Shown: positions 1 through 13,243, counted from the stretch's first letter. The stretch is 64,000 nucleotides of DNA from Suillus spraguei (GCA_016800925.1 JABCPU010000102.1:121844-185843), one strand, 5' to 3'. Numbers and translations: made by a program. The notes: generated by a model not told the origin, from the sequence alone.

Positions 1-333
1 ATAGCCATCTTTAATTATGGCAGTCCACTTCATGGTCATTTTGATAGGAACAAATACTTTTCTTCCTTATAGAACAAGAAACATAGCAACAAAGGCATTG
101 GTCCTCTTCTTTTCATTTGTTTGGGACTTGTGAAGGCATGTTCAGGACAAATCTGGAAGGGAGGCATGTTAACAACTGAATGGTCACTATTAATATGAGA
201 TGAGGTCACAAAGTATTATTGGAAGATCCTGACCATGCTATCTGATTGTCAACTTAATGCATATAAAGTTGCTGAGTTGCTCTTTGGATCAGAGAAGGCT
301 CATGCACTTGGTATTACTATAATATAGTGTAAT

Positions 334-358
334 AAAAAAAAAAAAAAAAAAAAAAAAA
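334..358. repeat. poly(A) run of 25
   Basis: An uninterrupted run of 25 A. It could be a simple repeat or the relic tail of a retrotransposed copy. No target duplication or LINE-like sequence is seen beside it. Confidence 0.9.
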
Positions 359-1401
359 TAGTCAACAAAAGCATAAAAATCTGAAAAGATGAATGATGAC
401 ATCATTAGGATATGATGACAGGCATTTTATATTTTTTATTATCTTTTATTATAGCATCTGCATCATCAACATTGTTACTTGCTTTTTATATTGTTAGACA
501 CTCCAACCACATTCCTTAATACATGAACATTGGGTTATTCTTCTGATGTAATTGTAAGCAGTTCCCAACAATGTCCATGAATATGACAAGGTATGTAATG
601 CATTTTCCTTAAATATAACAGATGCTGTTTTGAGTATACACATAAAGATAGCAGTCTTGTGAATTCAACAAACATTACATAAAAACATGATGGAACAGTG
701 ATAAAACACAAAAAATGTAATAATAACTATTAGTCAAGCCCTTTCTACATCAATTGCATACTCAGTTACCACCATATTGTAAGCATTTTATCTTAATCAA
801 GATAAACAAGAGTGAAGTGTAAAGTTTGTAATTCCAATTTCTTCAGCAATTGAAAGGGGCTGTTGGTAGCACAGCATTATGCATATATTTTGCTGTAAAG
901 CTGTTTCCCTCCACTGCCTAGAAGACACATAGCATGGCTCGACAAAGCATTTACTAGTAGGAAAAAATAAAAGACCTTAGACATTAAACAAATAGGCCCA
1001 GATACTTTGAGTTCATTCTGGAGCCATTTCCTACCTACATAAGCAGCTAGTGAGGGTGGTGTAGTTGGATGTGGAAATCATTTGTTGCTTCCAAGGTTCC
1101 AGTTCTTCCTCTGGCTCTTCACTTGGTTTATTTTCCAGAGCATTCTGAATGACTAGAGTAATGTCTCCATTAGATGATATAAGTTCTCTGTCCTAGTGGA
1201 GTGCCAGCTGTTGACAGTATAGGCAGATAGCACTCACTATGGTGAGTTTTTGCAGAATTTCAAGACATTCAGTCTGGTGTATTGTCTAGGAGAATGAGGT
1301 AGTCACTGTAGCTCATTTTGATCTATTCTGCAATGATATGTAGCATTTCAATATGTAGCTGATGTTTATATTTCACATAGAATGATGATATGTGGCCAGC
1401 A

Positions 1402-1611
1402 TTATGCAAATCTACATTCATACATTGCTTCATGACCTATAGGACCACAGTCTACACCATTCTGAGTCCAGTCCTGAGATATCATAGAGACATTAATAAC
1501 TTCCTCTACATCCAATGATGAAGTGCTGCAATATGCTTCCAATACCATTATGGGAAACACAACTCTGCTGGGGTGCAGATATATGTTGAATGCTGTGTAG
1601 CTGCTGTTCAA
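1402..1611 (-). pseudogene. Ulp1-like (C48) cysteine protease fragment
   Basis: A 69-residue minus-strand frame contains QNGVDCGPIGHEAMYEC near its C-terminal half. This resembles the end of the catalytic core of Ulp1/SENP cysteine proteases, where a conserved Gln precedes the nucleophile motif D-C-G. The His and Asp of the triad would lie upstream but cannot be read, and the frame is far shorter than the roughly 200-residue domain. Ulp1-type domains often travel with fungal DNA transposons, which fits the repeat-rich surroundings. The call rests on one motif; chance similarity is possible. Confidence 0.4.
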
Positions 1612-4600
1612 CTCAAGGGTTTCTAGTCCAAGGCTCAGAGCTCAGAGAAATAAGATAATCATTCAATGTGCAAGTCTCAGACTGCTAAAGCTATCTGGTA
1701 AAGTGGTGTAAAGACTGGTGTATGGTAAGGTGCAAGATAAGATTCTTATGTAATCAGCCAAAATGTGGACCTAAGGTAAGGAAAGTCTAAGTAAGAGACA
1801 CCATGCAAAAACTACTCTTTTAAGACCAGCCTGAGTTTTGTTGTCATACCATGACCCTCCCCATTGATTCCAGTCTCATTGATTTCTACTGCCTTCTTTC
1901 ATAGTATCAGCAGAAATATGATGACCTAGCACATATGTTCTCTGTGTATGAAAGTCAAAAATAACAGTAAAGAAATGATTAGAATCACAGTCAATAAACC
2001 TAACAACAACATGACTACACATGCCCCTTCATTGGATATAAAATTATTTGTCTGACAAGCCTCCAGTTCTTGATCTGTTAGGTCATTGTTTCTTACTATG
2101 TACAGGTTCTGCTGTGTTAGATACATATTTTCCTGTCCTAAATAATTTAGATCTCCAGCTATTTCATCCTTTATAGGTGCAACTATATTAATACTGGTAC
2201 TTCAAGTGATGGTGAAACAACTAGAGTCTGTAGTACTGGAGAATGGCCAGTACTCATTATCTGAGATCAAACACTTGGATTTATGTGATGTGAGCATATC
2301 AGATGCTTACCATTGTGTACATTGTAGTTCCATTGTCGTTCCTTATCTTCAGATTTGGTCCATAGTGTTATGTACAATGCAGCTGTCTTCATTGCTGATG
2401 TCATCCTCTCCATATTATGCAAAACATACTGATTTATTTAGCCCTGGAATTAGAAAGCTATGAGCTTTATGAATGATTTATAAATGATGGCATATCTCCA
2501 AATGGGAAGGGTTTAGAAAATTCTTTTGAATGTATTTTACCATTCCTTCTGGTTGCATACATGGTAACTCCATGTATCTTCATATGTTCTGCTGCTCCTG
2601 AAAATGCTATACTCTCTGGTATAAGACTGATGGTCACATGGATTGTGGAATGCCCCCCAGAGTTCTGTCCATCACTCCACCTCTTTTCATATTCTTCTTC
2701 ATCACCCTCTGTACAACAATTTGCAAACAAAGTCAGCATTGCTAACTACTCCATTCAAGAAAACAAAGCACAAGGGCCTCCAGTCCTAACCCATTATTAT
2801 ATCAACATCTGTGCACACTTTAATAGGTTTCTTTCTGTTTTTCCTTATTAATGTGATGTTTAGATAAATTGGCTTTCTGTTTGACTTGATTACTAACCCA
2901 CTGAATGGTGTCCCACCACATGCTTTTTAGAACACCCTCTTCTTTTTTTCTCTCTTTGATATTCAGTAGATTCAGTCTAGTGTTTTTCCTGGACTGTTCA
3001 TTGAGTTCAGCAATAGTAACACCTTCATGTACTTCAGTGGTTCTTGAATTACTGTCCCACACTTTGATAACCTTTTCACCAGCTCATAGGAACTCAGGTG
3101 CTGGGCTAGTTATAACATAGTAGGAGTTTTGTGAAATTTGTGTTCTTTGACAGGGGCTGATGATAATGCATCAGCTTTGGTAAATCCCTGCTTTTGAGTG
3201 CTACCTGCAAAGTATTATTACATGCATACATGTATTGTGAACCAACTTCACTCACAATTCACTATGCTCCTTACAACTTTCTTTTTGGGCCTTTCCCACT
3301 GGCATTTACTTTCTTTTAACATATGATTTCATGTGCTCATTATTCCATAGTTCTTGATGGCTGATAATAGACCAGACATGTCTATGTCTGTGTAGTATCC
3401 ATCATCTCCCAGATCAAGAGTTTTTTTTCAGCATTAATCTTTTGGAGGTAAAAGTATAAATAGATCAGCACCAAATACATCAATATCCTTAAATATGCTA
3501 GTTATGTGAAAGTCCCTATAACTTGTGGTAATGTGTAAGGAGTCCAAACCTTGAACAAACCACTATTTGTCCATCTATCTCACAAGTCCTTCTATGACTT
3601 TTATATGTAGTGACTGAACCTTATTGCATTATTAAATACAGTACCAGTGTCTAAATAGCTTCTGATTGTACAGACCATTGGCACTATTTATTCTACTACA
3701 TTGTGATTGCACACATCCAAGATGTCCTATTGTCTCTCTATTATTAACTCTGCATTATGTTTAGATCATTGAAGATTACCTCCAATATGTTGCAGTCCAC
3801 CAGATGTTTATAAATTGCATACTTGCAGGTCATTTGAATGTATGTATTTTCTATTAATGGACACCAGAAGCAATAACTATCTGTGTGACTTGCAGGGTTT
3901 TATAACACAGAGAATGAATCTCATTCCATAAATGAGTCAAGTAGTCTCATACTTAAGCTTGGAGGATGGTACATAGCTGATTTATTTATATTTCAATATG
4001 TTGATTTGACAATTGTGTTGGTGTCGCAATTGTCCCAAATGATTCAAGGACAGTACCAAATGAAGATGGTAGCCTGCCCACCATGTTTTACTAGTATGGC
4101 AAGGTCATAAAAATATATCTAAAACCAAAAGGAAAAAGCTATGTGAGTATTTTTTAACATATATTCAAATGATCTGTTTATATCATCTAGCAAAGGATGT
4201 CTGGCAATCTATCCAGTGGTATTATAGATAAATAGACTTTGAAGATCTTAAAGCAGAGCATGATCAGCTGCATTGATGGGTGAATATGAACTTGTGCTCA
4301 GCAACTATAAATCATTGGTTGATATGAGATGTGTTGAGGGTGAGTATCATGTGATTTATTATGAATTATCTGTTATATTGCTCATTCTATCAGACCATAT
4401 GACAATTATTAGCTAGGATGAAGGTGACATTGCACAATGTCCAATTCTACCTAATACTCCATACCATTGATGGAATATTCAAATTAGATTTGCAAATGAT
4501 GGGGTTGATGGGTGCATCAATAGCATGAACCTCAGTGTGAGCATATTTCTTATTCATTGTATTGTATTTATTCCTGCCAACATGGATATAGTTGTGTATT

Positions 4601-5755
4601 TATAGAACATACAGCCAGGATCACATTGCTGCTGTGATTCATGTGACTGTGAGTTATACTGTCCCAGAATACCAAACCAATCAGGATCTACACATTGTGT
4701 TGGAGACTCTAAGCTATATTATGATTGCAATATCTTGCTTATCTCCTCAAATATGTATGATCCTCCAATTCCAATTCCAATGTGAGTTTTAATAATGTAT
4801 CATTAATAGCATTTTTTAACAGATGATTTCTTGCCCTTTGCATTATGGTGACTCAAGGGAAAAATATCTCATGAAAGGAGGCTCTAAATTTGCTATAGTG
4901 AATACAGAAATAACTAACATCAGTATATGAATAGCATAGGTGATATCAGTACATCTCAGTGTTACCAAACACAAGTCTACCCCTGTCTTGCTATGTGAAG
5001 GGGATCAATACAATAGAGGAGTACACTCTACAAGGTCTTGAACATATTCATGGGATTGTAATAGACTTTTGGAATCCCATTTCCTTGTGATATACTCCAA
5101 ACAACCCATAGATTCATTTCTCCTTTTCAAGTTATCATAATCATAATCTGCATAATGATTGTTGATCTTTATTCATGATAAACATCGGTGACCTGCATAT
5201 TATTATTGCATGAGCAAAATAACAGAGTGTAGGTGAAAGACATAACATACCATGCAATGGTTCTTCTGAGTGTATTATTTCCTCAGCTAACTCCCACATC
5301 AATATATTGCCTTAGCCTAAATCTGCCCAGCTCAACCATTGAATTGAGAGCAAGATGACCCATGGATCATTTATACCATGGTTTATCAACTATGAGGTGA
5401 GGTGACCTGTCTGTATTACTACTTAACCTATAACCCAATCATTCATAGTTGAGATTTATGCAAAAGGCACTTCAATGAGTTCACCATTGAGGGTCTTGTG
5501 ATGATAACCACAAATAGGTGTGTCAATGAATAAAGAGTTTTTAAGTCATTGTCTGGTTTCTCCATCAATTTGTTGTCCTCAATATTAATATGTGTGAGAT
5601 TTTAGAACACATTGAATGTGTGAAATGCTGATGTGAAATCCACATTCATTGAAACCATGAATACTTTCAAGGGAAGAGCACACTCTCCAACTCCTTTAAT
5701 TTACCTTTATGTGCAGATAAGAATTGTCCCAACATGTTCCTCTTCCCCTCACTGT

Positions 5756-6629
5756 TGTGACAAACAAACTCACGCTGAGCTTGAAATGGCATATGTTCAT
5801 ATAGATGTCAAACAGCTATCATTATCCTTACCCCTCAGCTTCACTGTTCCTTGCCATGATATTTTACCATGCATTACACCTATCTGCCAGTATCATTCTG
5901 CACTCTGGAAGCCTCATTGCAGCTTAACAGCTATCCTACACCAACTTTCCTGCAAAGTGGTGATCTTCAGGAACCTCCAAGAACCCATTAGGCATCCTCA
6001 AGCAAGATTTACCATCCATCCTATGTCCATCCAGTCTCGCCAGTACATGATGTTTTGTAAACTATAGTGTAGTCTTATTACATGTCTGCTGCGTGTTAAT
6101 CCTATCCCTTCCGTCTCCATAGCTATTCTTTCATATAAAATTCCTAGGTACCTGTACTCGCTCCTTACTTCCCTCCTATAGTACAAACAGTACTTAGGAA
6201 TAGTCACCACTACTGTCTCTACTGAATAAAGTCCTTTACCGAAGTCACTGTCTCTTAAGAATTGCTTTACCGCTGCACGCACTACCGCTCTTTACCACTT
6301 TCCCATGCTTCACCGCTTGCACTACCACTACTTTCCCACGCTTTACCACAGCTTTATCATTCACACTACCATTTCTTCACCGCTTTCCCATGCTTACTGC
6401 TAGTTTTACTGCTACTTTCCCACGCAGCGGAGGTCACTGCTAGCATCTCACTACCTCCAGCAACAGTCTTGCACCGCAGGCTCAGTATTATTGAACTATA
6501 CTAACTAGCATTCCCTTTAGGGTCGAATGTTCTTGCCTCGCAAGTGAAGCAGACTAGGTAGAGTGCGAGACTCACATACTAGCTTAGGCCATGGTTTATC
6601 TACAGCCCAGGCTAGATTGTATCTTTACA
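5756..6629 (-). mobile_element. A'-family repeat, full-length copy
   Basis: This is the inverted counterpart of the A' copy at 45691-46695. The left end reads TGTGACAAACAAACTCACGC and the right end is the complement of TGTAAAGATACAATC. Between them lie many ACCGC/CCGCTT words (6250-6450) and a shared stretch at 6047-6240 that matches 46200-46410. There is no coding capacity. The flanks ACTGT and CCATG do not match, so no TSD is visible. Confidence 0.75.
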
Positions 6630-6749
6630 CCATGATCGACCATTAAGACATCGACAGTTCCCACCACTACCATATTGTAAACTCGAACCCATTGTGTTTG
6701 GCCTAGTTGCCACACACATCCAATAATCTGATTCACCATCATGTGTCAC

Positions 6750-7222
6750 TGTTATACGCATGCCAAACTGGAGGCTACTAAGAAGTTTTTGTTTGGAATG
6801 GGGTTGTACTGGAGGGTCATAACTAATTCAAGGGAGCTTGGCCTCAGCTCATGTGCTGTGCCCCTTATACAAGTATGTGCCTCTAATTTTGTAAGAAGTC
6901 CAAGAGGGAGTTCCAGTGAAGTCTGGAGGGGAACTCTGGAGGAACTCTGGAGGACCTCTAGGACTAGACTGCTCAGAAGAGTGCTGACGGACTACAGGAG
7001 GAGTGTGGGAAACACACCGGAACTATTTCTGAAGGACAGAGATTAAAGGTAAGACTACTGGGACAAGTCCCAAGTAGAATGGAACAGAGGACAGACTGCC
7101 AAACAAAGTCCAGGGCAGGATAGGAGTGAAGCTCCAGAAGGAAAGATGATCCACAGGAGGTCAAGGTTAGAATAATATAGGTCCAGAGGTCTGGAGGATG
7201 AGGAGTGGAGGAGTGAGGATCA
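6750..7222 (+). mobile_element. Degenerate C-family LTR fragment
   Basis: The first 470 bp of the C repeat, starting TGTTATACGCATGCCAAAC. It follows the order of the intact copies at 30618 and 42850: a GGGGTTGTACTGGAGGG block, then the CTTGGCCTCAGCTC block, then purine-rich sequence. It is heavily mutated and lacks the minisatellite and the 3' half. Confidence 0.6.
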
Positions 7223-7299
7223 TCATGACCTATTGAATGTGAATGTGTGATAATGATTGACACCAAATGTGTCACCAGGATGATATGGTGAATCATGGG

Positions 7300-8060
7300 A
7301 GTGGTTGAGGTGGTCCATGGCCCCTTCCAGAACTCATTGAATGCTATCTCAGCTATTGAGAATGTGTGCAATTCAGAGTACCATTGGTTGATTAGTGAGT
7401 TTGGTACAATGATGATGTGAGGGAGGTTGGAGATGGCAGTTTGTTCTGCAAAGATTGGACATTCCTCTGTGACAGAGAATATCATGGTTGGTTTGGTTGG
7501 TCAGTTAGTGACTATGTATTGGCTTTACATGAGCATGAGTCAAGTAAACACTTACCAAGAATTGGTGCCTTGTGCACATGGCTGATGTTAATGTTAGAAG
7601 TCACACCCATTGGTTTGCCTCTTCCTGCACCCATTACGCATCAATTGTGAATGTGATTGTACCCATTGTGAGTACTGTTTTTCCTACTCCTACATCATCA
7701 GCGATTAGAATTCCAGGTACATCCCCTTCTGTTTCCTTGGATAACCAAATCTTATCCACAATTGCCGCAAGTCCAACATGCTGGTGCCACAACAGCAACA
7801 ATAGTTCCATATTGTTGTCCTTGACATGTCTTCCTCCCAGTCACATAGACCACTCTTTGACTGAAACTCAGCAAACAGTGCGGGCTGTCCTCCAGGGAAT
7901 TGAAGGAGGTGATTTAAGATTTCAGCATTCATCTCTCACCATCTATCAACACTATGATATTCACTTGTCTTCTTCCAGAACTCCTGCCCACTAGGGTCTT
8001 TATCATCCTTGACATGTGGGACCTCTAATTGACTGGCTTCTATTTCAAAGAGTTGGACAT
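7300..8060 (-). pseudogene. SNF2/helicase-like ATPase relic
   Basis: The minus strand encodes pieces of an SNF2-type ATPase domain. One piece reads GILIADDVGVGKTVLTMG at about 7645-7715, a P-loop (motif I) typical of SNF2 proteins. About 250 bp further downstream (7380-7450) comes LPHIIIVPNSLINQWYSELH, matching the conserved LIVVPNSLVxQWxxEL region (motif Ia). Upstream, 7705-7932 gives an open stretch that I do not recognise. Stops and frame changes separate the pieces, so the gene is dead. Later motifs, including DEAH, were not found. Helicase-like genes of this type are often amplified within agaricomycete repeats; whether this one belonged to a transposon is inference. Confidence 0.6.
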
Positions 8061-8729
8061 ACAGCGCCCAGATTTCTTCGACATCACCAGTAGTGGCAAG
8101 CGAAGCTATTCTGACCTTCCATGCATGTGCAGCACCTCACTTTGCTGTAATGTAACATGCCCATCACATTAGTATCTGCCTAATTGACAGCTCCCACAGG
8201 AGATAGCTATACTACTTACTACTTGGAGTTTGGAGTGCTCTTACTGTTTGTAGTTTTTGGAACAGTGTTCACTGGTTGGTTTGGTTGATGGGGAATCTAA
8301 TTGTATGGGGGGGTTCTAGAAGGGCATTGAAGAATCCGAGAAGAAAGGTACAAGGGGGAGAAGCTGAGGAATGTGGTTTGAGCACAAGCCTAAATAGGCC
8401 AATGGGATGTGCTGTGCTGAGGTCAAGCTGCACCCTTAAATATATATTAAATAAGTTATGTGTGTTTCATTCCTTACTTACCTGCTATAAAGCAAAGCGC
8501 GCATTGACATGGACATCTCAGTTCTTAAATAGAAATCAAGATGTAAGTACTTAGTCAATGTATGTCAGCCTTAGCTGACCAAAAACATAGTGTACCTTGT
8601 CTTTCTAAGTACTTTGCTCATTAATAGAGTTCTTAAACAGAAACTGAGATTGTACCTTACCCGCATTTGCTCACCTGTCATCATGAGACCAAAAGTATGC
8701 AAGTAAAATGCAAGTGTTCAATAATATGA
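8061..8729. other. No recognisable gene
   Basis: No coding region or named repeat was recognised. The stretch is moderately AT-rich and has one 92-codon plus-strand frame (8276-8554) with no family features. Confidence 0.5.
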
Positions 8730-9250
8730 CTGGCTGATAGGATGACTAGCTAGCAATTACAAGCTAGATGTCCTCAAGGATGCAAGTCAAACACAGGCAT
8801 TTGATTGCATGATTAGCTAGATTAAGGCAGGATGCAAATAAGATGCGAGCAATTGACTGATGGCTCGAAATATCTGATGTCTGATAGGATGACTAGCTAG
8901 AAATTATGAGCTAGATATCTGCAAGGATGCAAGTCAAATGCAGGTGTTTGATTGCATGATTAGCTAGGGATGCAAATAAGATGCAAGCATTTGGCAGATG
9001 GCTTGAAATATTAGATATCCGATGGGATGACTAGACACAAATTACAAGCTAGATATGTGTAGAAAGTCAAACACAAGTGTTCAACAAAGGGATTGAAACC
9101 AACCAACATGACGACTAGTTGAAAATATCTAAAAGGATACAGTTCAAATGAAAACATTTGATGGAATGACTAGCTTGAAGTTACAAGCTAGATGTCCAGG
9201 AGTTGAATGCAAGTGCTAATTGATGCATATGATTGAAGTGTGGAACAGAG
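8730..9250. repeat. Satellite-like tandem repeat, about 140-bp unit, four copies
   Basis: The phrase GATAGGATGACTAGCTAG and its variants recur at about 8736, 8883, 9021 and 9161. Each is followed by an ACAAGCTAGATRT block and a GATGCAAGTCAAA(C/T) block. The spacing is 137-148 bp and the units are diverged. It ends about 30 bp before an A-family end. Confidence 0.8.
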
Positions 9251-9281
9251 ACAAGATGTGAAACCATAGTAATGGTGCTAG

Positions 9282-9526
9282 TGTAAAGATACAACCTAAC
9301 CTAGGCTGTAGATAAACCACGGCCTATGCTAGTATACAAGTCTTGCACTCCATCTAGTCTGCTTCACTTGCAAAGCAAGAGCGTTCAACCCTAAAGGAGG
9401 ATGCCTGTTATTATAGTCAAGTTTGAGTCAAACCAATGTGCAAATATAGCATCGTAGTCAGCGGTAAGTTGCTGCGGTCAGTGATGATGCTGCCAGAACT
9501 AGCGTCATATGTAGCAGTGCTACCAT
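9282..9526 (+). mobile_element. A-family repeat, 5' fragment
   Basis: It starts TGTAAAGATACAACC, continues through the CTGGGCT-like subterminal block and the CCCTAAAGGRGGATGCCTG block, and is cut at ACCAT, where a B element begins. The same segment is seen at 44245-44470. Confidence 0.7.
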
Positions 9527-10487
9527 TGTAGTGAGAAGAGTCATGCTGACCGTCAAAACCCTGTTTTCGACAAGCATCTCGTTAGCATCTGCGGCAGCAA
9601 CCAAAGAATTCCCTTATAGTGAGGAAATAGCCTTTTTGCTCCGCTAAGGCAGAACCGTTCTTCTTCTGTGAACCCTTACCAGATCCTCGTGCCAATACCC
9701 TCATGTCCTGTCCAATTCTGTCTAGAATCCATTGGTGCATAGTTACTTCGCTTCCGCCGTTACTAAATCTATGGCAGGATTTACCTTACGTCTCAAGGGG
9801 CCGCTGCACGCTGTGTGCCTCTGTACTAAATACCCTGTTTATTTTCCTTCTTGCTACTGGGCTCGCATAATTATCTTGTATGTGCTCGCATATGTTAAAA
9901 AGGACTCAACATACATACCGTTACTTTTGCTTCCCATTACATCCCTTCACTTGGACTTAGTATCAGAAACGCTCGCTAGTCATAATCCATTTGCTTTTGA
10001 ACTCTCCTCCATTCAAACATCGCTCTTTGATTTAACTGCTGGTAACTTTACCACTTGAAGTACCACACGACTTTCGACTTCGCTACTCATAACTGGACCA
10101 CGGCCAATGATCTCGCTGGGTCGCTACCTCTCTCACCTATGTTCTTCCTCATACAGAGTTGCTGCTACCGCTACTGCACCACCAGTAGTAATAACATATT
10201 TGTCTCGATCAAGTAACTTTGCTCTTGCTCTTGCTAGTTAACCGTTGCAGCTATCCTTACCGCACGAGTACCGCTGACATCGCGCTAGTACCACCAATAT
10301 ACTGTTACCGCCGCTAACCTTGGAAGTTGGAAATCCTCGTTGCCTTATTAGTACTTCCTTGTTTCCTTTGCACTAACTTAGAAGGAATTGCTTCTATTGC
10401 AGTCCTCTTGGGTCGAACATCTCACTCGCACCTTCAGTAGGGTTATCGTTGCACTTATACTTAGGCCAGCGCTAGTTTCTTTGTTTC
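9527..10487 (+). mobile_element. B-family repeat with target-site duplication
   Basis: A 961-bp copy starting TGTAGTGAGAAGAGTCATGC and ending GCTAGTTTCTTTGTTTC. ACCAT precedes it (9522-9526) and follows it (10488-10492). The two ends are imperfect inverted repeats of about 25 bp; in the better-preserved copies 18 of 25 positions match. There is no coding capacity. The 3' half is rich in TACCGCT words. It is probably a non-autonomous TIR element; a solo LTR with TG...CA ends is the alternative. Confidence 0.7.
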
Positions 10488-11477
10488 ACCATTGTAACGA
10501 ACATATTGGTGCTGGCCTTAAAACCCTATCTTTTGACACTTGTCTCACGTCTATAGGAATCTCCACCAGTCCAAAGGCCATCTTACTTCTTTAGCATTGC
10601 TGGCAGCATCTCACACTTACCGCACACCATACCGACTGCTGCACCATGTTCCACGTACCAATGTCCTCCCATGTCCTTGCCACATCTGCATAGCTCCATT
10701 TGGTGCATTGTTTGTTTTATGTCCATTATCACTGATTCCATGGCAAGTCTTATTACATGTTGCCTCATGCCGCAGCCGCATCATGCTATGTTTACATACA
10801 GCGTTTACTGTACTTGAGCGCTACTGATCTCACCTAGAACCATTTCGAGTACATATAATTTAGGATATAAGCACTGCGTACCCCACACGATACAGTACCT
10901 GATTTTACCCCATTGCATGTACTATAGGTCAGGATTATTGTCTAGCTCTGGATCTACCCAGTAGTAGACTTAGTCTTTAAAGTTCCTTACCGCTCGTTAA
11001 TTGATTACGCTTGTTCACCATTACCGCTGGACTCTTGATTCCTATTTTGACTGAACTTCTCATGCACCGCTACTTTACTACTGAAAGTACCGCAGACTTC
11101 TTCACTGTTTCTTTGCACTGCTTGCACCTTACTGCTACCACTGACTTTACCACTCGTTATCGCTCACTCAACACTATGTTTCAAGTATTATCTCAACCAC
11201 AGTAAGGTAGGGCTCTTACAAAATTGACCAATATCATGTGACAAAACACAGTTAGGATGATAACATGAGAGATTCACGCAGGAGAGAAAATATGAGACCA
11301 GTGGATCATAGAGCAGGCTATCTAGCATAGTTCACAGGAAGCAGAATTGTAAAAAAGTGGATGTAGACCAAACTATGGATGATATATATATATGTGGTGT
11401 ACTTTAGGCAGAGTTTGTGCACCACCATTGGCCGGCCATTACGTTTATACCGCCGTATCAGTGGCTGTTGGTAAGAT

Positions 11478-13243
11478 GGCCCCATGGAGCAAGAGGAATC
11501 ATGCAAGCATTGCAAACCTTCAACATGCACGTCGAGGCTTAAATCAACTTGAATGTGAGGTCAACAAAGACTCTGAGAATGTATGTTTGTGACTACCTTT
11601 TCATGGTTCAGTGTTCATAGATCTGACTGCCAAAACAGCCTGCAAGTGTTGCTGATTTGAACTCTGTGGATATGATTGTAGATGACAATGGGACAACAAC
11701 TGCCACCAGTTACTACGAGCCACAGGAGTGCCACAGTCCCTACTCAGCATTCATGTCAGATTGTCCTGATGAAAAAATGACACATACCTTGACCACAAGT
11801 CTATTGGATCTCTTGAGGATGATATCAGTAGTTCAGACAGCATTTTTGGCAGTGTCAGCAGTGTTGAACATGCTGAACCAGCGGATCCCGCGAATGACAT
11901 ACAATATGTCACAAGTGCGGGGCACCTCGAGTGTATCAAAATGCTTTTGGCAACATTTATTCAGATGTCAAAGAAGGCTGACATGCTCAGGAAGGGTTGC
12001 TCACCTCAGTGGATGACAGCATCATTGGTGACAGCAAATGCACAACACAAAGGCACATATCATGCACGGCAGCTGTGTGCATGGACTCGGGTGTTTATTT
12101 TGGACCACGATGACCTCCCATTTAATGCATATGGCAGGTCAAAGCTCAATAACAAGGAGCTTGCAAATGAGCTGCATGCATACCTGCAATCAGTTGGAAA
12201 ATATGTCAAGGCAGGGGACCTTGTAACATACCTCTCTGACACGGAAGTCCAGAGCTGTTTTGGCCTCAAGACAATGATTTCCCTTTCGACTGCAAAGTGC
12301 TGGATGCATAAACTTGGGTACCACTGGCATTCTGATCATCATGGTCAGTATGTTGATGGACATGAATGAGAAGATGTTGTCAACTACTGCCAGAAGATTT
12401 TTATTCCAGAGATGATGGCATTACAATTGCGAACAAGGCAGTGGATGAATGATGGACTTACATCAGAGATTAGTTTTGAACCACAGGAACACCCTGTTGA
12501 AATTTGGCTGCAGGATGAAAGCACATTCTATGCAAATGACAGGTGTCATTCAGGGTGGAAGCATGTTGATGCAGGTTCTGACCCTTGTCCAAAGGGGGAA
12601 GGTACATCCATCATGATTTCTGACTTCGTTTCTGCAGATCAAGGCTGGTGTAGATCTCTGGATGGGAAAGAGAGTGCGAGGGTGGTATTTCGAGCAGGGA
12701 AGTCACGAGATGGGTGGTACACGAGTAACGATATGTTGAAGCAAGTGACAAATGTCATGGACATCCTGGAAAAAAATTACCCAGAGTCAGATCACGTCCT
12801 TGTGTTTGATAACACATCTACACACCTGAAACGAGCAGACAGGGTGCCATCTGCCCATTACATGCCTAAGGGCATTCAGGAATGGGGCATGGAAACAACA
12901 CTGTTGGGAGAGGATGGTAAACCAGTGCATGGGCATGACAGGAAAATTCTAAAAACAAAGGTGCAGATGAAAGATGGCCATTTCACTAATGGAAGAACAC
13001 AGCCGCTTTATGTCCCTGCTGATCATAAGCATGCCAGAAAATTCAAGGGCATGGCAGAAATCTTATGGGAGAGGGGGTACAACATCTCAAAGCTGAAAGC
13101 CCAGTGTCCAAAGTTCAGATGTCCAGAGGGGGCTACTCAGTGTTGCTGTCGAAGAACCCTCTTGTCGCTCTGCTGGCAGACCCCTATCAGGGAGATGCTA
13201 TTGAGCACTCCGATGCTGACATACCACAACAAGTTATGGCATT
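11478..13243 (+). pseudogene. DDE-superfamily transposase relic, basidiomycete type
   Basis: All main pieces lie in one frame. An N-terminal basic piece (MAPWSKRNHASIANLQHARR, from 11478) ends at a stop at 11590. A second open stretch runs 11773-12366, and the catalytic part runs 12370-13243. The catalytic part shows WLQDESTFYANDR (first acidic residue), then FVSADQGW, then HVLVFDNTSTHLKRAD (second Asp), which is the hallmark order of a DDE endonuclease family widespread in agaricomycetes. It ends at CCCRR; the region that should carry the third acidic residue is missing. An in-frame TGA at 12367-12369 follows GHE where the family usually has Arg, consistent with CGA to TGA. Three features make it non-functional: the internal stops, the frame change near 11770 and the lost C-terminus. 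Confidence 0.75.

Larger units (their letters stand above)
1..5630. other. AT-rich, CpG-depleted degenerate tract
   Basis: No gene is recognisable here apart from one Ulp1-like relic. The tract is AT-rich and, counted by eye, the first 5.2 kb hold only about four CpG dinucleotides (near 939, 2336, 4024 and 5187), while TpG and CpA are common. All reading frames are short. This is the pattern expected of old repeats that lost CpG by deamination of methylated cytosine. That reading is an inference; the depletion itself is visible. Confidence 0.6.

Noticed and set aside
8730..9250. CRISPR-like array
   Set aside because: Units are about 140 bp, diverged, and lack short identical repeats with unique spacers; the genome is eukaryotic.
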